A stretch of DNA of 64,000 nucleotides from Hyphomicrobium sp. (lineage in GTDB: Bacteria; Pseudomonadota; Alphaproteobacteria; Rhizobiales; Hyphomicrobiaceae): positions 181,507 to 245,506 of the forward strand of contig JADJVG010000007.1 in the NCBI GenBank assembly GCA_016716675.1, read 5' to 3'. The notes beneath the pieces are model-generated. The model saw only the letters and a program-made list of their open reading frames with translations, was not told where the DNA came from and did no database searches. The translations under genes were made by a program, and so were the position numbers. This document shows, piece after piece, positions 34,981 to 48,835 of this stretch (the first letter of the stretch is position 1; every line of letters begins with the position of its first letter).

Positions 34981-35943
34981 CTACGCCGCGAAAGGAATAT
35001 CGACACCCATATACGCGTCGAAAGCGGCCCAGAACCGCTGACGGATTTCGTCGTTTTCCTGCAGGATTTCGTGGCGCGATCCCGGCATCACGATATGGCC
35101 GCCGAGCTTGAGATCGACCGCGAAATCCTCGATCGCACGCGGCGACACGACTTGGTCGGCGCCGGCCGCAAACAGCAACATCGGCACCGCCACATACTTG
35201 GGGTAATCGGGCCTCTGCAGCATCGCACAGCTGCGCAGCGCTGAGCGCAGCCAGCCAATCGTCGGCGATCCGAGCCCAAGTTCCGGGGCTTGCTCCAGAA
35301 CGGCCTTATTGCGTGACCACCTCACGAAATCGGTGGTCAAAACGTTGTGGTTGAACTCATGCATTTCTTCTGGTTCGTCACGGCCACCCTTGACGTAGGC
35401 CGTCGCTAATCCGCAAAGGCTGGCGCATTCCGTGTAAGCTCTGACCAGCCCGACCGGATTGCGCAGCTGAGACTCATGGATCGCAATCATCGGGGACACC
35501 AGAACCATGCGCGCGAAGACGCTGGTTTCCGACTGCGCCCCACGCAGCAGCACATTTCCGCCGAGCGAATGGCCGAGTGCAACATACGGCGGCGGGCACG
35601 ACGGCATCACCACGTCGCGCATGAACAGCGCCAGGTCGCGGTCATATTCGGTGAAGCCGACGACATGGCCTTTGCGCGGGTTGGACAGGCGCCGCTCGGA
35701 GCCGCCCTGGCCGCGCCAATCCATGATCGCGACCGTGTACCCGCGCCGCCGCAAATCGGCGACGACCTCGAAATATTTCTCGATGTACTCTCCGCGCCCG
35801 GTGAACACGCACACCGTTCCCCGTGACGGACCACGCGTCGGCTCCCAGATGGCCGCCCGCAGTTTCGTGCCGTCGTAGCCGTCGAACATCGTCGTCACGG
35901 CACCGCTCGGAACCGGATTGATGGCCAGCGCAATCAGACTCAT
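34981..35943 (-). CDS. alpha/beta hydrolase, lysophospholipase-like
   Basis: A 320-residue serine hydrolase of the S33 aminopeptidase/monoacylglycerol-lipase (PldB) group. Visible features are the oxyanion region VCVFTGRGEYIEKYFEV, IMDWRGQGGSERRLSNP, the nucleophile elbow GHSLGGN, an acidic residue in FAAGADQVVSPRAIEDF and the final His in PGSRHEIL. It has no signal peptide, so it probably acts in the cytoplasm or at the inner membrane on lysophospholipids or monoacylglycerols. Convergent with hisN. Confidence 0.87.
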   Translation of the reverse strand: MSLIALAINPVPSGAVTTMFDGYDGTKLRAAIWEPTRGPSRGTVCVFTGRGEYIEKYFEVVADLRRRGYTVAIMDWRGQGGSERRLSNPRKGHVVGFTEYDRDLALFMRDVVMPSCPPPYVALGHSLGGNVLLRGAQSETSVFARMVLVSPMIAIHESQLRNPVGLVRAYTECASLCGLATAYVKGGRDEPEEMHEFNHNVLTTDFVRWSRNKAVLEQAPELGLGSPTIGWLRSALRSCAMLQRPDYPKYVAVPMLLFAAGADQVVSPRAIEDFAVDLKLGGHIVMPGSRHEILQENDEIRQRFWAAFDAYMGVDIPFAA

Positions 35944-36050
35944 AGATCCCCGCGCGCACTGTTCATTTCCGCCCCCTGCCGCGCCGCGGCGCTCAGCATT
36001 TCACAACAGCGGCCCTTGAAACCGCCGCCCCCGATCCTAACTTAAATTTT

Positions 36051-36142
36051 GCGTTCGCCACATGTTTTGGGGACGCAAACTTGAACCGCCTGGCCCCCTA
36101 GGGGCAGGTATCCACATGTCGCTTCTCGCAACGGAGGATATG
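36051..36142 (+). promoter_or_regulatory. ROSE-type RNA thermometer in the hsp20 leader
   Basis: Three successive hairpins precede the hsp20 start: 36051-36076 (GCGTT to GACGC), 36089-36108 (CCTGGCCCC with GGGGCAGG) and 36115-36142. The last is diagnostic: CATG-TC(G)CT pairs with AGGA-TATG, so the Shine-Dalgarno AGGA (36135-36138) is sequestered by TCGCT with a bulged G. This is the conserved ROSE signature (UYGCU opposite AGGA). It should melt at raised temperature and allow translation. A CCCTTGAA box at 36013-36020 resembles a sigma-32 -35 element, without a clear matching -10. Confidence 0.85.
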
Positions 36143-36144
36143 TT

Positions 36145-36615
36145 ATGCGACACACTGACTTTACCCCCTTCTACCGCTCGGCCATCGGTTTCGACCGGCT
36201 TTTCCAGATGCTCGATCAGGCCTCGGGCTTCGACAGCGAAGGCAGCTACCCACCCTATAACATCGAGCGAACCGGCGAGAACGCCTATCGCATTACGCTT
36301 GCCGTCGCCGGCTTCAACGACGACGAACTCAAGGTCGAGGTTAAGGAACAGACCCTGACGATCTCAGGCGATAAGGCTCCGGAAGCCAAGGAAAAGACCT
36401 TCCTGCATCGGGGCATCGCGGCTCGTTCGTTCGAACGCCGCTTCCAGCTCGCTGATCATGTCGATATTGTTGGCGCCGGTATCCAAAACGGCCTGCTCAA
36501 CGTCGATCTGGTTCGTAACGTGCCGGAGCGCATGAAACCGCGGACAATCGCGATTTCCTCTAGTGCGTCCGAAACCAAGCAAATTGAAGCGTCGGAAACT
36601 TCCAAGCTCTCCTGA
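36145..36615 (+). CDS. small heat-shock protein, Hsp20/alpha-crystallin family
   Basis: ATP-independent chaperone of 156 residues, rhizobial HspA/IbpA type. The N-terminal arm (FTPFYRSAIGFDRLFQMLDQ) precedes the alpha-crystallin domain (about 36-130: PYNIERTGENAYRITLAVAGF, VEVKEQTLTISGDK, HRGIAARSFERRFQLADHV, GLLNVDL). Here the conserved A-x-x-x-n-G-v-L appears as IQNGLLNVDL. The C-terminal IxI-like segment is RTIAIS. The ROSE thermometer directly upstream implies heat-dependent translation. The gene stands alone. Confidence 0.94.
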   Translation: MRHTDFTPFYRSAIGFDRLFQMLDQASGFDSEGSYPPYNIERTGENAYRITLAVAGFNDDELKVEVKEQTLTISGDKAPEAKEKTFLHRGIAARSFERRFQLADHVDIVGAGIQNGLLNVDLVRNVPERMKPRTIAISSSASETKQIEASETSKLS

Positions 36616-36650
36616 CGCTTAACATTGCGAACAGCGTCTTTTGACGTTAC

Positions 36651-36680
36651 AGGCGGCCGCTTTTCCCCAAGTGGCCGCCT
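36651..36680 (+). terminator. hairpin after hsp20, possible terminator
   Basis: AGGCGGCC and GGCCGCCT form an 8-bp perfect stem with a 14-base loop, 36 bp after the hsp20 stop. The tail (TCGCGTTT) is only weakly T-rich. The remaining sequence to the gltB start (36681-37218) shows no gene and should contain the gltB promoter. Confidence 0.5.
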
Positions 36681-37218
36681 TCGCGTTTCCGAGACCACGC
36701 CTGACGGGCCTGCGGCATTCCGGACCAATGCCGCAATATAATTGCGTAACCCGCTGCCCAGCCATGCAATTGCTTGCTCCTAATGAATGTCCGTCTTCCC
36801 GCTTGTGCCGCACCTTGAAATCTGTAGAATTGGGAGATAGGTCAACACTACTGTCCTTTGTTGGGTGATGTTCAAACCCGCGGGGACGAAGCTGGTCGAG
36901 TGGTTGGTGGGCGACGTATCGACGGCGCTCTTTACCGGCTGGTGCGGGAGAGACGGCATTGCGTGATTTCACTTCTGGAAATGCAGAGTTTGGCGACGTC
37001 GCGCTGACGCGCGGCGGCTATGATCTGCGCGCTGAGACTGGCGCGGCACCTGAGCGAAAACGCAAACACACGTGCTCCACTGCGCCTCGCACGACCTGAT
37101 CTACGGCGCACTGGCGGCACGGCAATCCCGGCGGCTCTTAAAGCCCCGCGACGCCGCGTCGTAATGAAAAAAATCTCATTGAAACACGATTGGCCTCGAG
37201 GCCTAGAGGTTTGAGAGA

Positions 37219-41949
<4,731 letters not shown>

Positions 41950-42020
41950 AGTCAATACGCCGATAATGGGTTAATCGCGGGCGGCCGATGCGCCGCTCGC
42001 CGGGATAGCAAGAGACGATT

Positions 42021-43460
42021 ATGGGCAAGCCGACTGGATTTCTGGAACTCGACCGCACCGACCGCACGTATAAGCCGGTCGAAGAGCGCTTGAAGAACTA
42101 CAACGAGTTTGTGGTGCCGCTCGCCGATGGCGACGTTCAAAAGCAGGCCAGCCGCTGCATGGATTGCGGCATCCCGTATTGCCACAACGGCTGCCCGGTC
42201 AACAATCAGATCCCTGACTGGAACGACCTCGTCTATCACGGTGACTGGAAGGACGCGGCCGACAACCTGCATTCGACCAATAATTTCCCGGAAGTGACGG
42301 GCCGCATTTGCCCGGCGCCGTGTGAAGCCGCTTGCACGCTGAACATCGACGACAAGCCGGTCACCATCAAAACCATCGAATACACGGTTGCCGAACGCGC
42401 CTTCGCCGAAGGCTGGGTGCTGCCGCAGCCGCCTGAGAAGAAAACCGGCAAGAAAGTCGCGATCATCGGCTCCGGACCGGCAGGCTTGGCCGCCGCCCAG
42501 CAGCTCGCGCGTGCCGGTCACGATGTGCACGTCTACGAGAAGAACCAGCGGCCAGGTGGCCTGCTGGTCTACGGCATCCCAGATTTCAAATTGGAAAAGA
42601 CGGTCATCGGGCGCCGCGTCAAGCAGATGGAAGCCGAAGGCGTGACCTTCCATTGCGGCATCCACGTCGGCCAGGACTTGTCCGCCAAGTATCTCGAATC
42701 GAAGCACGACGCCGTGCTGCTCGCGATCGGTTCAGAACAGCCGTTCGATTTCTTCGCCACTGCCCCCGGCCGCGATCTCGATGGGCTGCACTACGCCATG
42801 GATTTCCTGCCGCAGCAGAACAAGCGCGTCGCTGGAGAACCTCAGAAGCCGAAGACGCATGAACTGTCGGCCGCCGGCAAGCACGTCATCGTCATCGGTG
42901 GCGGCGATACCGGTAGCGACTGCATCGGCACGTCGTTCCGCCAAGGCGCCAAGAGCGTGACGCAGCTCGAAATCATGCCGCAGCCGCCGGTGAAGGAAAA
43001 CAAAGCGCTGTCGTGGCCGCATTGGCCGATGAAGCTGCGCATCTCGTCATCGCAAGCTGAAGGCGCGACGACCGAATACTCGATCTCGACTACCGGCTTC
43101 ACGGGCGAAGGCGGCAAGGTCAAAAAGCTGCACTACACGCGCGTCAATTCCAACATGCAGCCGATCAAGGGCACCGAAGGCACGTTGGACGCTGAACTCG
43201 TGCTGTTCGCCATGGGCTTTTCCGGTCCGATCGAAAGCGATGTCGTCAAAGAGTTCGGCTTGCCCGTCGTTGCGCGCGGCCGCTTCAAAGGGCTCGACGC
43301 GACCGACAAGGATTACAAGCTTGCGGCGACGCCGAAGCTGTTCTGCGCCGGCGACATCCGCCGCGGACAATCGCTCGTCGTGTGGGCGATCCGTGAAGGC
43401 CGCCAGGCCGCGCATGCCATCGACAAGTTCCTGATGGGCACAACCACCCTGCCGCGGTGA
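42021..43460 (+). CDS. gltD: glutamate synthase (NADPH), small subunit
   Basis: Supplies electrons from NADPH through FAD and 4Fe-4S clusters to GltB. The 479 residues carry the N-terminal cysteine clusters (CMDCGIPYCHNGCPVNN and CPAPCEAACTLNI), the FAD-binding GSGPAGLAAAQQLARAGH and the NADPH-binding GGGDTGSDCIGTSFRQGA, and end with the typical FAD segment CAGDIRRGQSLVVWAIREGR. It forms an operon with gltB and overlaps the next gene by the GTGA of its stop. Confidence 0.98.
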   Translation: MGKPTGFLELDRTDRTYKPVEERLKNYNEFVVPLADGDVQKQASRCMDCGIPYCHNGCPVNNQIPDWNDLVYHGDWKDAADNLHSTNNFPEVTGRICPAPCEAACTLNIDDKPVTIKTIEYTVAERAFAEGWVLPQPPEKKTGKKVAIIGSGPAGLAAAQQLARAGHDVHVYEKNQRPGGLLVYGIPDFKLEKTVIGRRVKQMEAEGVTFHCGIHVGQDLSAKYLESKHDAVLLAIGSEQPFDFFATAPGRDLDGLHYAMDFLPQQNKRVAGEPQKPKTHELSAAGKHVIVIGGGDTGSDCIGTSFRQGAKSVTQLEIMPQPPVKENKALSWPHWPMKLRISSSQAEGATTEYSISTTGFTGEGGKVKKLHYTRVNSNMQPIKGTEGTLDAELVLFAMGFSGPIESDVVKEFGLPVVARGRFKGLDATDKDYKLAATPKLFCAGDIRRGQSLVVWAIREGRQAAHAIDKFLMGTTTLPR

Positions 43461-43996
43461 GCGCGCCGAACCTCAAGAGCGGTCTCGCGCCCATCGGGTG
43501 CGAGGCTGCGCGTCTCTTGATCCTCGGCTCGCTGCCGGGAGATGAATCAATCCGCCAACAGCAGTATTACGCGCACCCGCAAAACCAGTTCTGGCGGCTG
43601 CTATCCGCCGTCTTCGACGAACCTATGTGCGAGACCTATGACGCGCGCCTGGCGCTCGTTGCACGCCACAACATTGCCGTCTGGGATGTGCTGAAACACG
43701 CAGCGCGCACCGGTAGTCTTGATACCGCGATCAAAAACCCAGTCGCCAATGCGTTCGTCCCGTTCCTGCAAAAGCACGCCGGCCTTGAAGCCATCGCCTT
43801 CAACGGCCAGAAGGCCGCCGCCCTGTTCAAACGCCATGTCATGCCGGAGCTTGGCGACCGCTTGAACGGTATCGAGACGGCCGTGCTGCCATCCACCAGC
43901 CCGGCGGCGGCAACGCTGTCATTCGATCAGAAGGTCACGCAGTGGCGCGCGCTTCTGGTGGGCGGCGCGGGTCGACGATCAACCCTTCGGCGCTGA
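43457..43996 (+). CDS. DNA-deoxyinosine (hypoxanthine) glycosylase, UDG superfamily family 6
   Basis: A 179-residue member of the uracil-DNA-glycosylase superfamily. Its motif I region LILGSLPGDESIRQQQYYAHPQNQFW is characteristic of the family 6 HDGs that remove deoxyinosine from DNA. The C-terminal motif is VLPSTSPAAATLSFDQKV. It starts at GTG 43457, four bases inside the gltD end, so translation is coupled to glutamate synthase. It converges on the DUF459 gene and overlaps its 3' end by 18 bp. Substrate preference within the family is inferred. Confidence 0.85.
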   Translation: MSAPNLKSGLAPIGCEAARLLILGSLPGDESIRQQQYYAHPQNQFWRLLSAVFDEPMCETYDARLALVARHNIAVWDVLKHAARTGSLDTAIKNPVANAFVPFLQKHAGLEAIAFNGQKAAALFKRHVMPELGDRLNGIETAVLPSTSPAAATLSFDQKVTQWRALLVGGAGRRSTLRR

Positions 43997-45328
43997 CGGC
44001 GCGGAAAGTGCCCCGCTCGACGTATCGGCCTTGGCGGGCCAGGAAAAATCATCGGCCCGGCCCGGTTTAGGTTGCAGCCGTTCACCTTTGACCAGCAAAC
44101 GGAAATACGGCGCCTGCGTTGGCGATTGCTTGCCCTTCGCCTGATTGCTCGTCGGCGCAATCGACGTCATCAGCGTGAACCCGCCGGCAATCTGATCGAC
44201 GAGGAGATCCCCGGCTTGGCCCGCGCTGTCGCGGCGCGCCATCAACGCGATCACGGACGCCGGAATGGCAGGCCGCACAATTTCGATGCTGGCGGTTTCT
44301 TCGCGCCCATTGGCGCCTACCGTCTTCAGCGTGATCTTGCTGTTGTCGGCTTTTTGATCGCCCGAGGCATTGGCGGCCGCCGACGCTGTCGTGCCGTTTG
44401 CCGTTGCCCCTTTGACCTCCGGCACCGCTGCAGACGACGCTGCATCAGCGACCGGTGACGACGGCGCAGGCGTCTTCACCGCATTATCGGGATTGATTTT
44501 GGCCTGCTCCGCTTCGGCACCGAGCAACGGCACATTGCGATTGCTCTTGGCTTGGTTGAGATCGCGCCGCAGTTCCTTTTCGACGAAGTGGGCCAGCTTG
44601 CGGTTTCCAGCTTCCGTGAAATGGACGCCGTCCGGCTCGCGCAGCACGCGGATCTTGCCCGCAAGGTCAGGGCCGTAGGGCGAGTATCCACCGGACTCAT
44701 CGGAAAAGCCCGCCGCCGCGTCGATGTATTTGAAGCCGTTCAGATAGGCGCGCTCGCGGATGGTTTCGTTCATCACCTGCGCCTGCTCGTTGGCTTCGAT
44801 GCGCGACAGGTTGGGCAACCCAACCCAATAGACACCCGCATTCGTGCGTTTGAGGGCCTTCATCACTCTATCGAGCCGGCGCGTGTATTCAGCCACCCAG
44901 TCCGGGCTCGCAATCGGCACGCGCCGCCCTTCCGCATTGCGGAAGGATACGCGATCGTCCTCACCCATCATCACGATTGCAATGGTCATCGGCTGGCTGG
45001 CAACCGCTTCTTCGAACGTCTTCACCTTAGACTCGAAGTCGCCGCTCATAATCGCCCAGAAGGCGAGCGCTTTGCGCTGAATGTTGAGCCGCGTATCCGC
45101 GCCCATCGCATCGACGAGACCGTAGAGCACACCTTCGGCGAAGGTGTCGCCGATGACCGATAGCTGATAGACGTCGCCGTCTGGAAAGGGATTCAGAAAG
45201 CCTGCGACGGACTCATCTTCCGCGGCCGACGACGTACCCGCACCAGACGTGTACAGCGCCAACACGCTTGCCAACGCAATTACGGCGGCCGCGAGAAGCG
45301 AGCGAAACGGGTGGCGTTGAGATGTCAT
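43979..45328 (-). CDS. DUF459 family SGNH-hydrolase-like envelope protein
   Basis: From ATG 45328 (GTG 45340 also possible) the product has 449 residues: a signal or anchor helix (LLAAAVIALASVLALYTS), then the DUF459 SGNH-like domain (about 50-260) and a long Ala/Ser/Pro-rich tail. Block V is present as EPDGVHFTEAG (Asp and His), and block III as GLPNLSRIEANEQAQ. Block I, normally GDSL with the nucleophile Ser, reads IGDTFAEG, with Thr62 in its place. DUF459 proteins are thought to act on cell-envelope polysaccharides, and this one may have altered or no esterase activity. The tail has no recognised domain. Confidence 0.85.
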   Translation of the reverse strand: MTSQRHPFRSLLAAAVIALASVLALYTSGAGTSSAAEDESVAGFLNPFPDGDVYQLSVIGDTFAEGVLYGLVDAMGADTRLNIQRKALAFWAIMSGDFESKVKTFEEAVASQPMTIAIVMMGEDDRVSFRNAEGRRVPIASPDWVAEYTRRLDRVMKALKRTNAGVYWVGLPNLSRIEANEQAQVMNETIRERAYLNGFKYIDAAAGFSDESGGYSPYGPDLAGKIRVLREPDGVHFTEAGNRKLAHFVEKELRRDLNQAKSNRNVPLLGAEAEQAKINPDNAVKTPAPSSPVADAASSAAVPEVKGATANGTTASAAANASGDQKADNSKITLKTVGANGREETASIEIVRPAIPASVIALMARRDSAGQAGDLLVDQIAGGFTLMTSIAPTSNQAKGKQSPTQAPYFRLLVKGERLQPKPGRADDFSWPAKADTSSGALSAPSAPKG

Positions 45329-45430
45329 GTCGGTCGTCACAGCGGCCTTGCAGTAAGAACATCGGCGTTACGGCAAATCATGCGGCGATCCTAGACGCAC
45401 ACGCGACCCCGTCCAAGTGACAAACCTGCG

Positions 45431-46687
45431 CTATCGACCGGCCTCAGTGTTGGCATGCGCAAGAACGGCATCCGACGGCCAGCAATCGACTTTCAGCCCG
45501 TTGGCCTTCTGATACAGGCCGATCTGCTTGCGGGTGTTCGAGCCGATTTTACCGTCGATCTTATCCATCGGATAGCCGAGCCCCTTCAGCCGTTCCTGAA
45601 GATCGTGGACGGTGCGGGTTTTCGGCTGCTCGAACGCCTTCCAGTCGCTCGCGAAATCGCCGCCGCCGCGAATCCGATCCGCCAGATGCCCGACGAACAG
45701 CGCGTAGAGATCCGATGTGTTGTAGAGGCGGATGACCTTGAAGTTTTCAGGCGCAAGGAATGCCGGACCATATGCGCCCGCTGGCATCATCAAATAGGCG
45801 ACCTGGCTTAGTTCCGCGTCGCTGAATGCTTTCTTCTTGGCCGGCGCGTAGCCGAGCTTGACCCACTCGGAAATCGGACGCGCGTCGGGCGGACCTTCGA
45901 GCGAACAATTGGTCTTCGGACCGGCGATCACTTCATAGCCCCACGATTCGCCGCGCACCCACCCTTTGCCTTGCAGTTGCCGCGCTGCGGACGCCAGTGC
46001 ATCCGGGATCGAGCGCCAAATATCGGCCTTGCCGTCGCCATCGCCATCAGCGGCGTGCTTGAAATATTCGGTCGGCATGAACTGCGTCAGGCCGACAGCG
46101 CCGGCCCACGACGATTTCATATCGGAACGGGGCACGCCGACTTCGAGCATCTTGAGAGCTGCGATAAACTCCTGCCGGAACATATCGCTGCGGCGGCCTT
46201 TATAGGCGAGCGTGGCCAGCACGCGGATCGCGTCATGGGGAAGCTTGTAAGAACCGTAAGCTGTCTCGCGCCCCCAGATCGCAACGAGAATGTAGGGATC
46301 GACGCCAGTCGCCTTCTCGATGCGCTTCAGCGCCGCTTCATGCTGTTTGAAAAACGCCCGCCCTTGGTTAGCGAGCTTTTCCATATACGGCTTGGACATG
46401 TAGTCCGCAGCTGTCTTGGTGAACTCGGCCTGTCCCTGATTGTCGACCTTCGGTTTGCCGGGCAAAATCAGATCGGGCAATTTATAACCCGGCTCAAGAC
46501 CGGCGATGGCGGCATCGAACGTGGCGCGTGATACGCCGGCCTGTTCAGCATCCGTCCGCACGCTCTGCAGAAAAGCGCGGAAGCCCTCGTCGGCATAGCT
46601 CATAGGAGCAGTGGCAACGGCGCTGGCAAACACGATTGCCGCGCTAAAAGCCCCCCGCAAGGCGGTCAAAACGTATCCGTCGTTCAA
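45431..46687 (-). CDS. lytic murein transglycosylase (MltB family) with peptidoglycan-binding domain
   Basis: Periplasmic enzyme that cleaves glycan strands with formation of anhydromuramic ends. The 418 residues start at TTG 46687, which has a well-placed GGAG site and begins the only signal peptide (LRGAFSAAIVFASAVATA). The MltB catalytic domain carries the active Glu141 in ILVAIWGRETAYGSYK, then SSWAGAVGLTQFMPTEY. A C-terminal PG_binding_1 domain (about 350-410) contains QERLKGLGYPMDKIDGKIG. It belongs with the L,D-transpeptidase and DUF882 genes as murein-remodelling functions of the window. Confidence 0.92.
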   Translation of the reverse strand: MNDGYVLTALRGAFSAAIVFASAVATAPMSYADEGFRAFLQSVRTDAEQAGVSRATFDAAIAGLEPGYKLPDLILPGKPKVDNQGQAEFTKTAADYMSKPYMEKLANQGRAFFKQHEAALKRIEKATGVDPYILVAIWGRETAYGSYKLPHDAIRVLATLAYKGRRSDMFRQEFIAALKMLEVGVPRSDMKSSWAGAVGLTQFMPTEYFKHAADGDGDGKADIWRSIPDALASAARQLQGKGWVRGESWGYEVIAGPKTNCSLEGPPDARPISEWVKLGYAPAKKKAFSDAELSQVAYLMMPAGAYGPAFLAPENFKVIRLYNTSDLYALFVGHLADRIRGGGDFASDWKAFEQPKTRTVHDLQERLKGLGYPMDKIDGKIGSNTRKQIGLYQKANGLKVDCWPSDAVLAHANTEAGR

Positions 46688-46772
46688 AGCCCACTCCGCA
46701 GCAAAGGTCTGATTTCGGGAGATTCTCTCCCGCAGCCACCTAAACTACTGCGATTCAGGGCTTTTTTACGGC

Positions 46773-47765
46773 TCAGGAGGCCGCTTTCAAGGCATCCACG
46801 CGCTTTTCCCACGCCAGCGCCTGGGCCACGATTTTATCGAGATCGTCATGTTCCGGCGCCCAGCCCAGTTGGCTGCGGATTTTAGCCGAAGCGGCCACGA
46901 TCGCCGCCGGATCGCCAGGACGGCGCGGCGACATCTTGACCTTGAAATCCTTACCCGAAACGCGCTTCACGGCGGCGATCACCTCGTGCACCGAATAGCC
47001 TTTCGAGTAGCCGCAGTTGAAAATGTCGGAAACCCCGCCCTTGCGCAAATGCGCCAGCGCCGACATGTGTGCGCGCGCCAAATCCTTGACGTGGATGTAG
47101 TCACGCACGCACGTTCCATCGGTCGTCGGATAGTCCGTGCCGAAGACCTCCATCATTAGGCGTTTGCCAAGAGCGGTCTCGCAAGCAACCTTGATGAGGT
47201 GCGTGGCTTTCGGCGTCGATTGCCCCGACCGGCCGAGAGGATCGGCGCCGGCAACGTTGAAATAGCGCAGCGCCACGAAACGGAAATCGTGGGCTTTGGC
47301 GGTGTCGGCAAGCATGATCTCTGTCATCAGCTTCGATGAGCCATACGGCGACATCGGCGCAGGTGTCGCGGCTTCCGTAACCGGATTTTCCTGCGGGTTG
47401 CCGTAGACCGCCGCGGTTGACGAGAAGATGAATTGATTGACGCCCGTCTCGACGGCGCACTGGATGAGGCCACGCGATTTGACGGTATTGTTCAGATAAT
47501 AGCCGAGCGGATCGGCAACCGACTCCGGCACCACAATCGATCCGGCAAAGTGGATGATCGCCGTCACGCCATGCACCTGAATGGTCTTCTTGACGAGGTC
47601 GGTATCGGCGATGTCACCAACTACGAGCGTTGCACCCGGCGCGACTGCCCAACGGAACCCGGTCGACAAGTTATCGATGACCACAACCTTCTCGCCGGCG
47701 TCGAGAAGTTCCAGAACCATATGGCTGCCGATGTATCCGGCGCCGCCTGTGACGAGTACGCTCAT
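46773..47765 (-). CDS. galE: UDP-glucose 4-epimerase
   Basis: Interconverts UDP-glucose and UDP-galactose with bound NAD. At 330 residues it is a standard short-chain dehydrogenase-type epimerase: NAD-binding VTGGAGYIGSHMVLEL at the N-terminus, the catalytic Ser/Thr region SSTAAVYGNPQ, the YxxxK motif in SPYGSSKLMTE and the substrate segment RYFNVAGADP. It is divergent from galU, which makes its substrate, across a 177-bp gap. Confidence 0.96.
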   Translation of the reverse strand: MSVLVTGGAGYIGSHMVLELLDAGEKVVVIDNLSTGFRWAVAPGATLVVGDIADTDLVKKTIQVHGVTAIIHFAGSIVVPESVADPLGYYLNNTVKSRGLIQCAVETGVNQFIFSSTAAVYGNPQENPVTEAATPAPMSPYGSSKLMTEIMLADTAKAHDFRFVALRYFNVAGADPLGRSGQSTPKATHLIKVACETALGKRLMMEVFGTDYPTTDGTCVRDYIHVKDLARAHMSALAHLRKGGVSDIFNCGYSKGYSVHEVIAAVKRVSGKDFKVKMSPRRPGDPAAIVAASAKIRSQLGWAPEHDDLDKIVAQALAWEKRVDALKAAS

Positions 47766-47942
47766 GGTCTCAATCTTACTCCGAGTTTTATAAGCACTTC
47801 ACGCGCGTGTTTCGCCATGGGCATGATTTTGGCGGAATGCGAAGATAACCGCCGCCCAAAGTAAGGGCGCTTTCAACACTTGCGATTAGGCTCCTTACCA
47901 CATGAAAGTTTAACGCCGATTTAGACGTTCCCGGAGAATTGA

Positions 47943-48827
47943 ATGTCCCGTTCGATCAAGCGCATCCGCAAAGCCGTGTTCCCCGTTGCCGGCCTCGGCA
48001 CTCGTTTCCTGCCGGCGACCAAGGCCATGCCCAAGGAAATGCTGACCGTCGTCGACCGGCCCGTCATTCAGCACGTCGTCGATGAGGCGCGTGCCGCCGG
48101 CATCGAACATTTCATTTTCATCACCGGGCGCAACAAGGGCGTGATCGAAGACCACTTCGATAGCCAGTTCGAACTCGAGCGCACGCTTGCCGAGCGCGGC
48201 AAGAACTCTGAACTCGCCATTCTAACGCGCGATCTCCCAGGTGCCGGCCAAACCAGTTTCACCCGCCAGCAAGCGCCCCTCGGGCTTGGCCATGCGGTCT
48301 GGTGCGCGCGCGATATCGTCGGCGATGAACCGTTTGCCCTGCTGCTCCCCGACATGCTGCACCACGCGAAGATGCCCTGCCTCGCCGACATGATGGCCGC
48401 GTATCAAGAGCATGGCGGCAACCTCGTCGCTGTCGCGCCAGTGCCCGAAGACCAGACGCACCAGTATGGGATCGTCGGCGTCACCGACCCGAAGGCCAAA
48501 GTCAGCGCGATCACGAAGATGGTCGAGAAGCCGCCGCGCGGCACGGCGCCGTCGAACCTGCACATTACCGGCCGCTATATTCTTCAACCCGAAATCTTCG
48601 GGCTCCTCGCCAATCAGGAACGCGGCGCGGGTGGCGAAATCCAGCTCACTGATTCCATGATTCAGTTGATGGAGGCGAAGACGCAGCCGTTCCATGCCGT
48701 GCGTTTCGATGGCGACATTTACGACTGCGGCTCGAAGATCGGCTTCCTGACCGCCAACGTCGCCTATGCCTTGGCGCGCGACGGCCTCGGCGTCGAACTG
48801 CGCAGCGAATTGAAGAAGTTGCTTTAG
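47943..48827 (+). CDS. galU: UTP-glucose-1-phosphate uridylyltransferase
   Basis: Forms UDP-glucose from glucose-1-phosphate and UTP. The 294 residues begin with the nucleotidyltransferase signature FPVAGLGTRFLPATKAMPKE (about 14-33) and include VVDRPVIQHVVDEA, LGLGHAVWCARD, LLPDMLHHA, MVEKPPRGTAPSN and a conserved YDCGSKIGFL near the C-terminus. It pairs with the divergent galE for UDP-sugar supply to exopolysaccharide or lipopolysaccharide. Convergent with the outer-membrane barrel gene, eight bases away. Confidence 0.96.
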   Translation: MSRSIKRIRKAVFPVAGLGTRFLPATKAMPKEMLTVVDRPVIQHVVDEARAAGIEHFIFITGRNKGVIEDHFDSQFELERTLAERGKNSELAILTRDLPGAGQTSFTRQQAPLGLGHAVWCARDIVGDEPFALLLPDMLHHAKMPCLADMMAAYQEHGGNLVAVAPVPEDQTHQYGIVGVTDPKAKVSAITKMVEKPPRGTAPSNLHITGRYILQPEIFGLLANQERGAGGEIQLTDSMIQLMEAKTQPFHAVRFDGDIYDCGSKIGFLTANVAYALARDGLGVELRSELKKLL

Positions 48828-48835
48828 TCGGAAAA

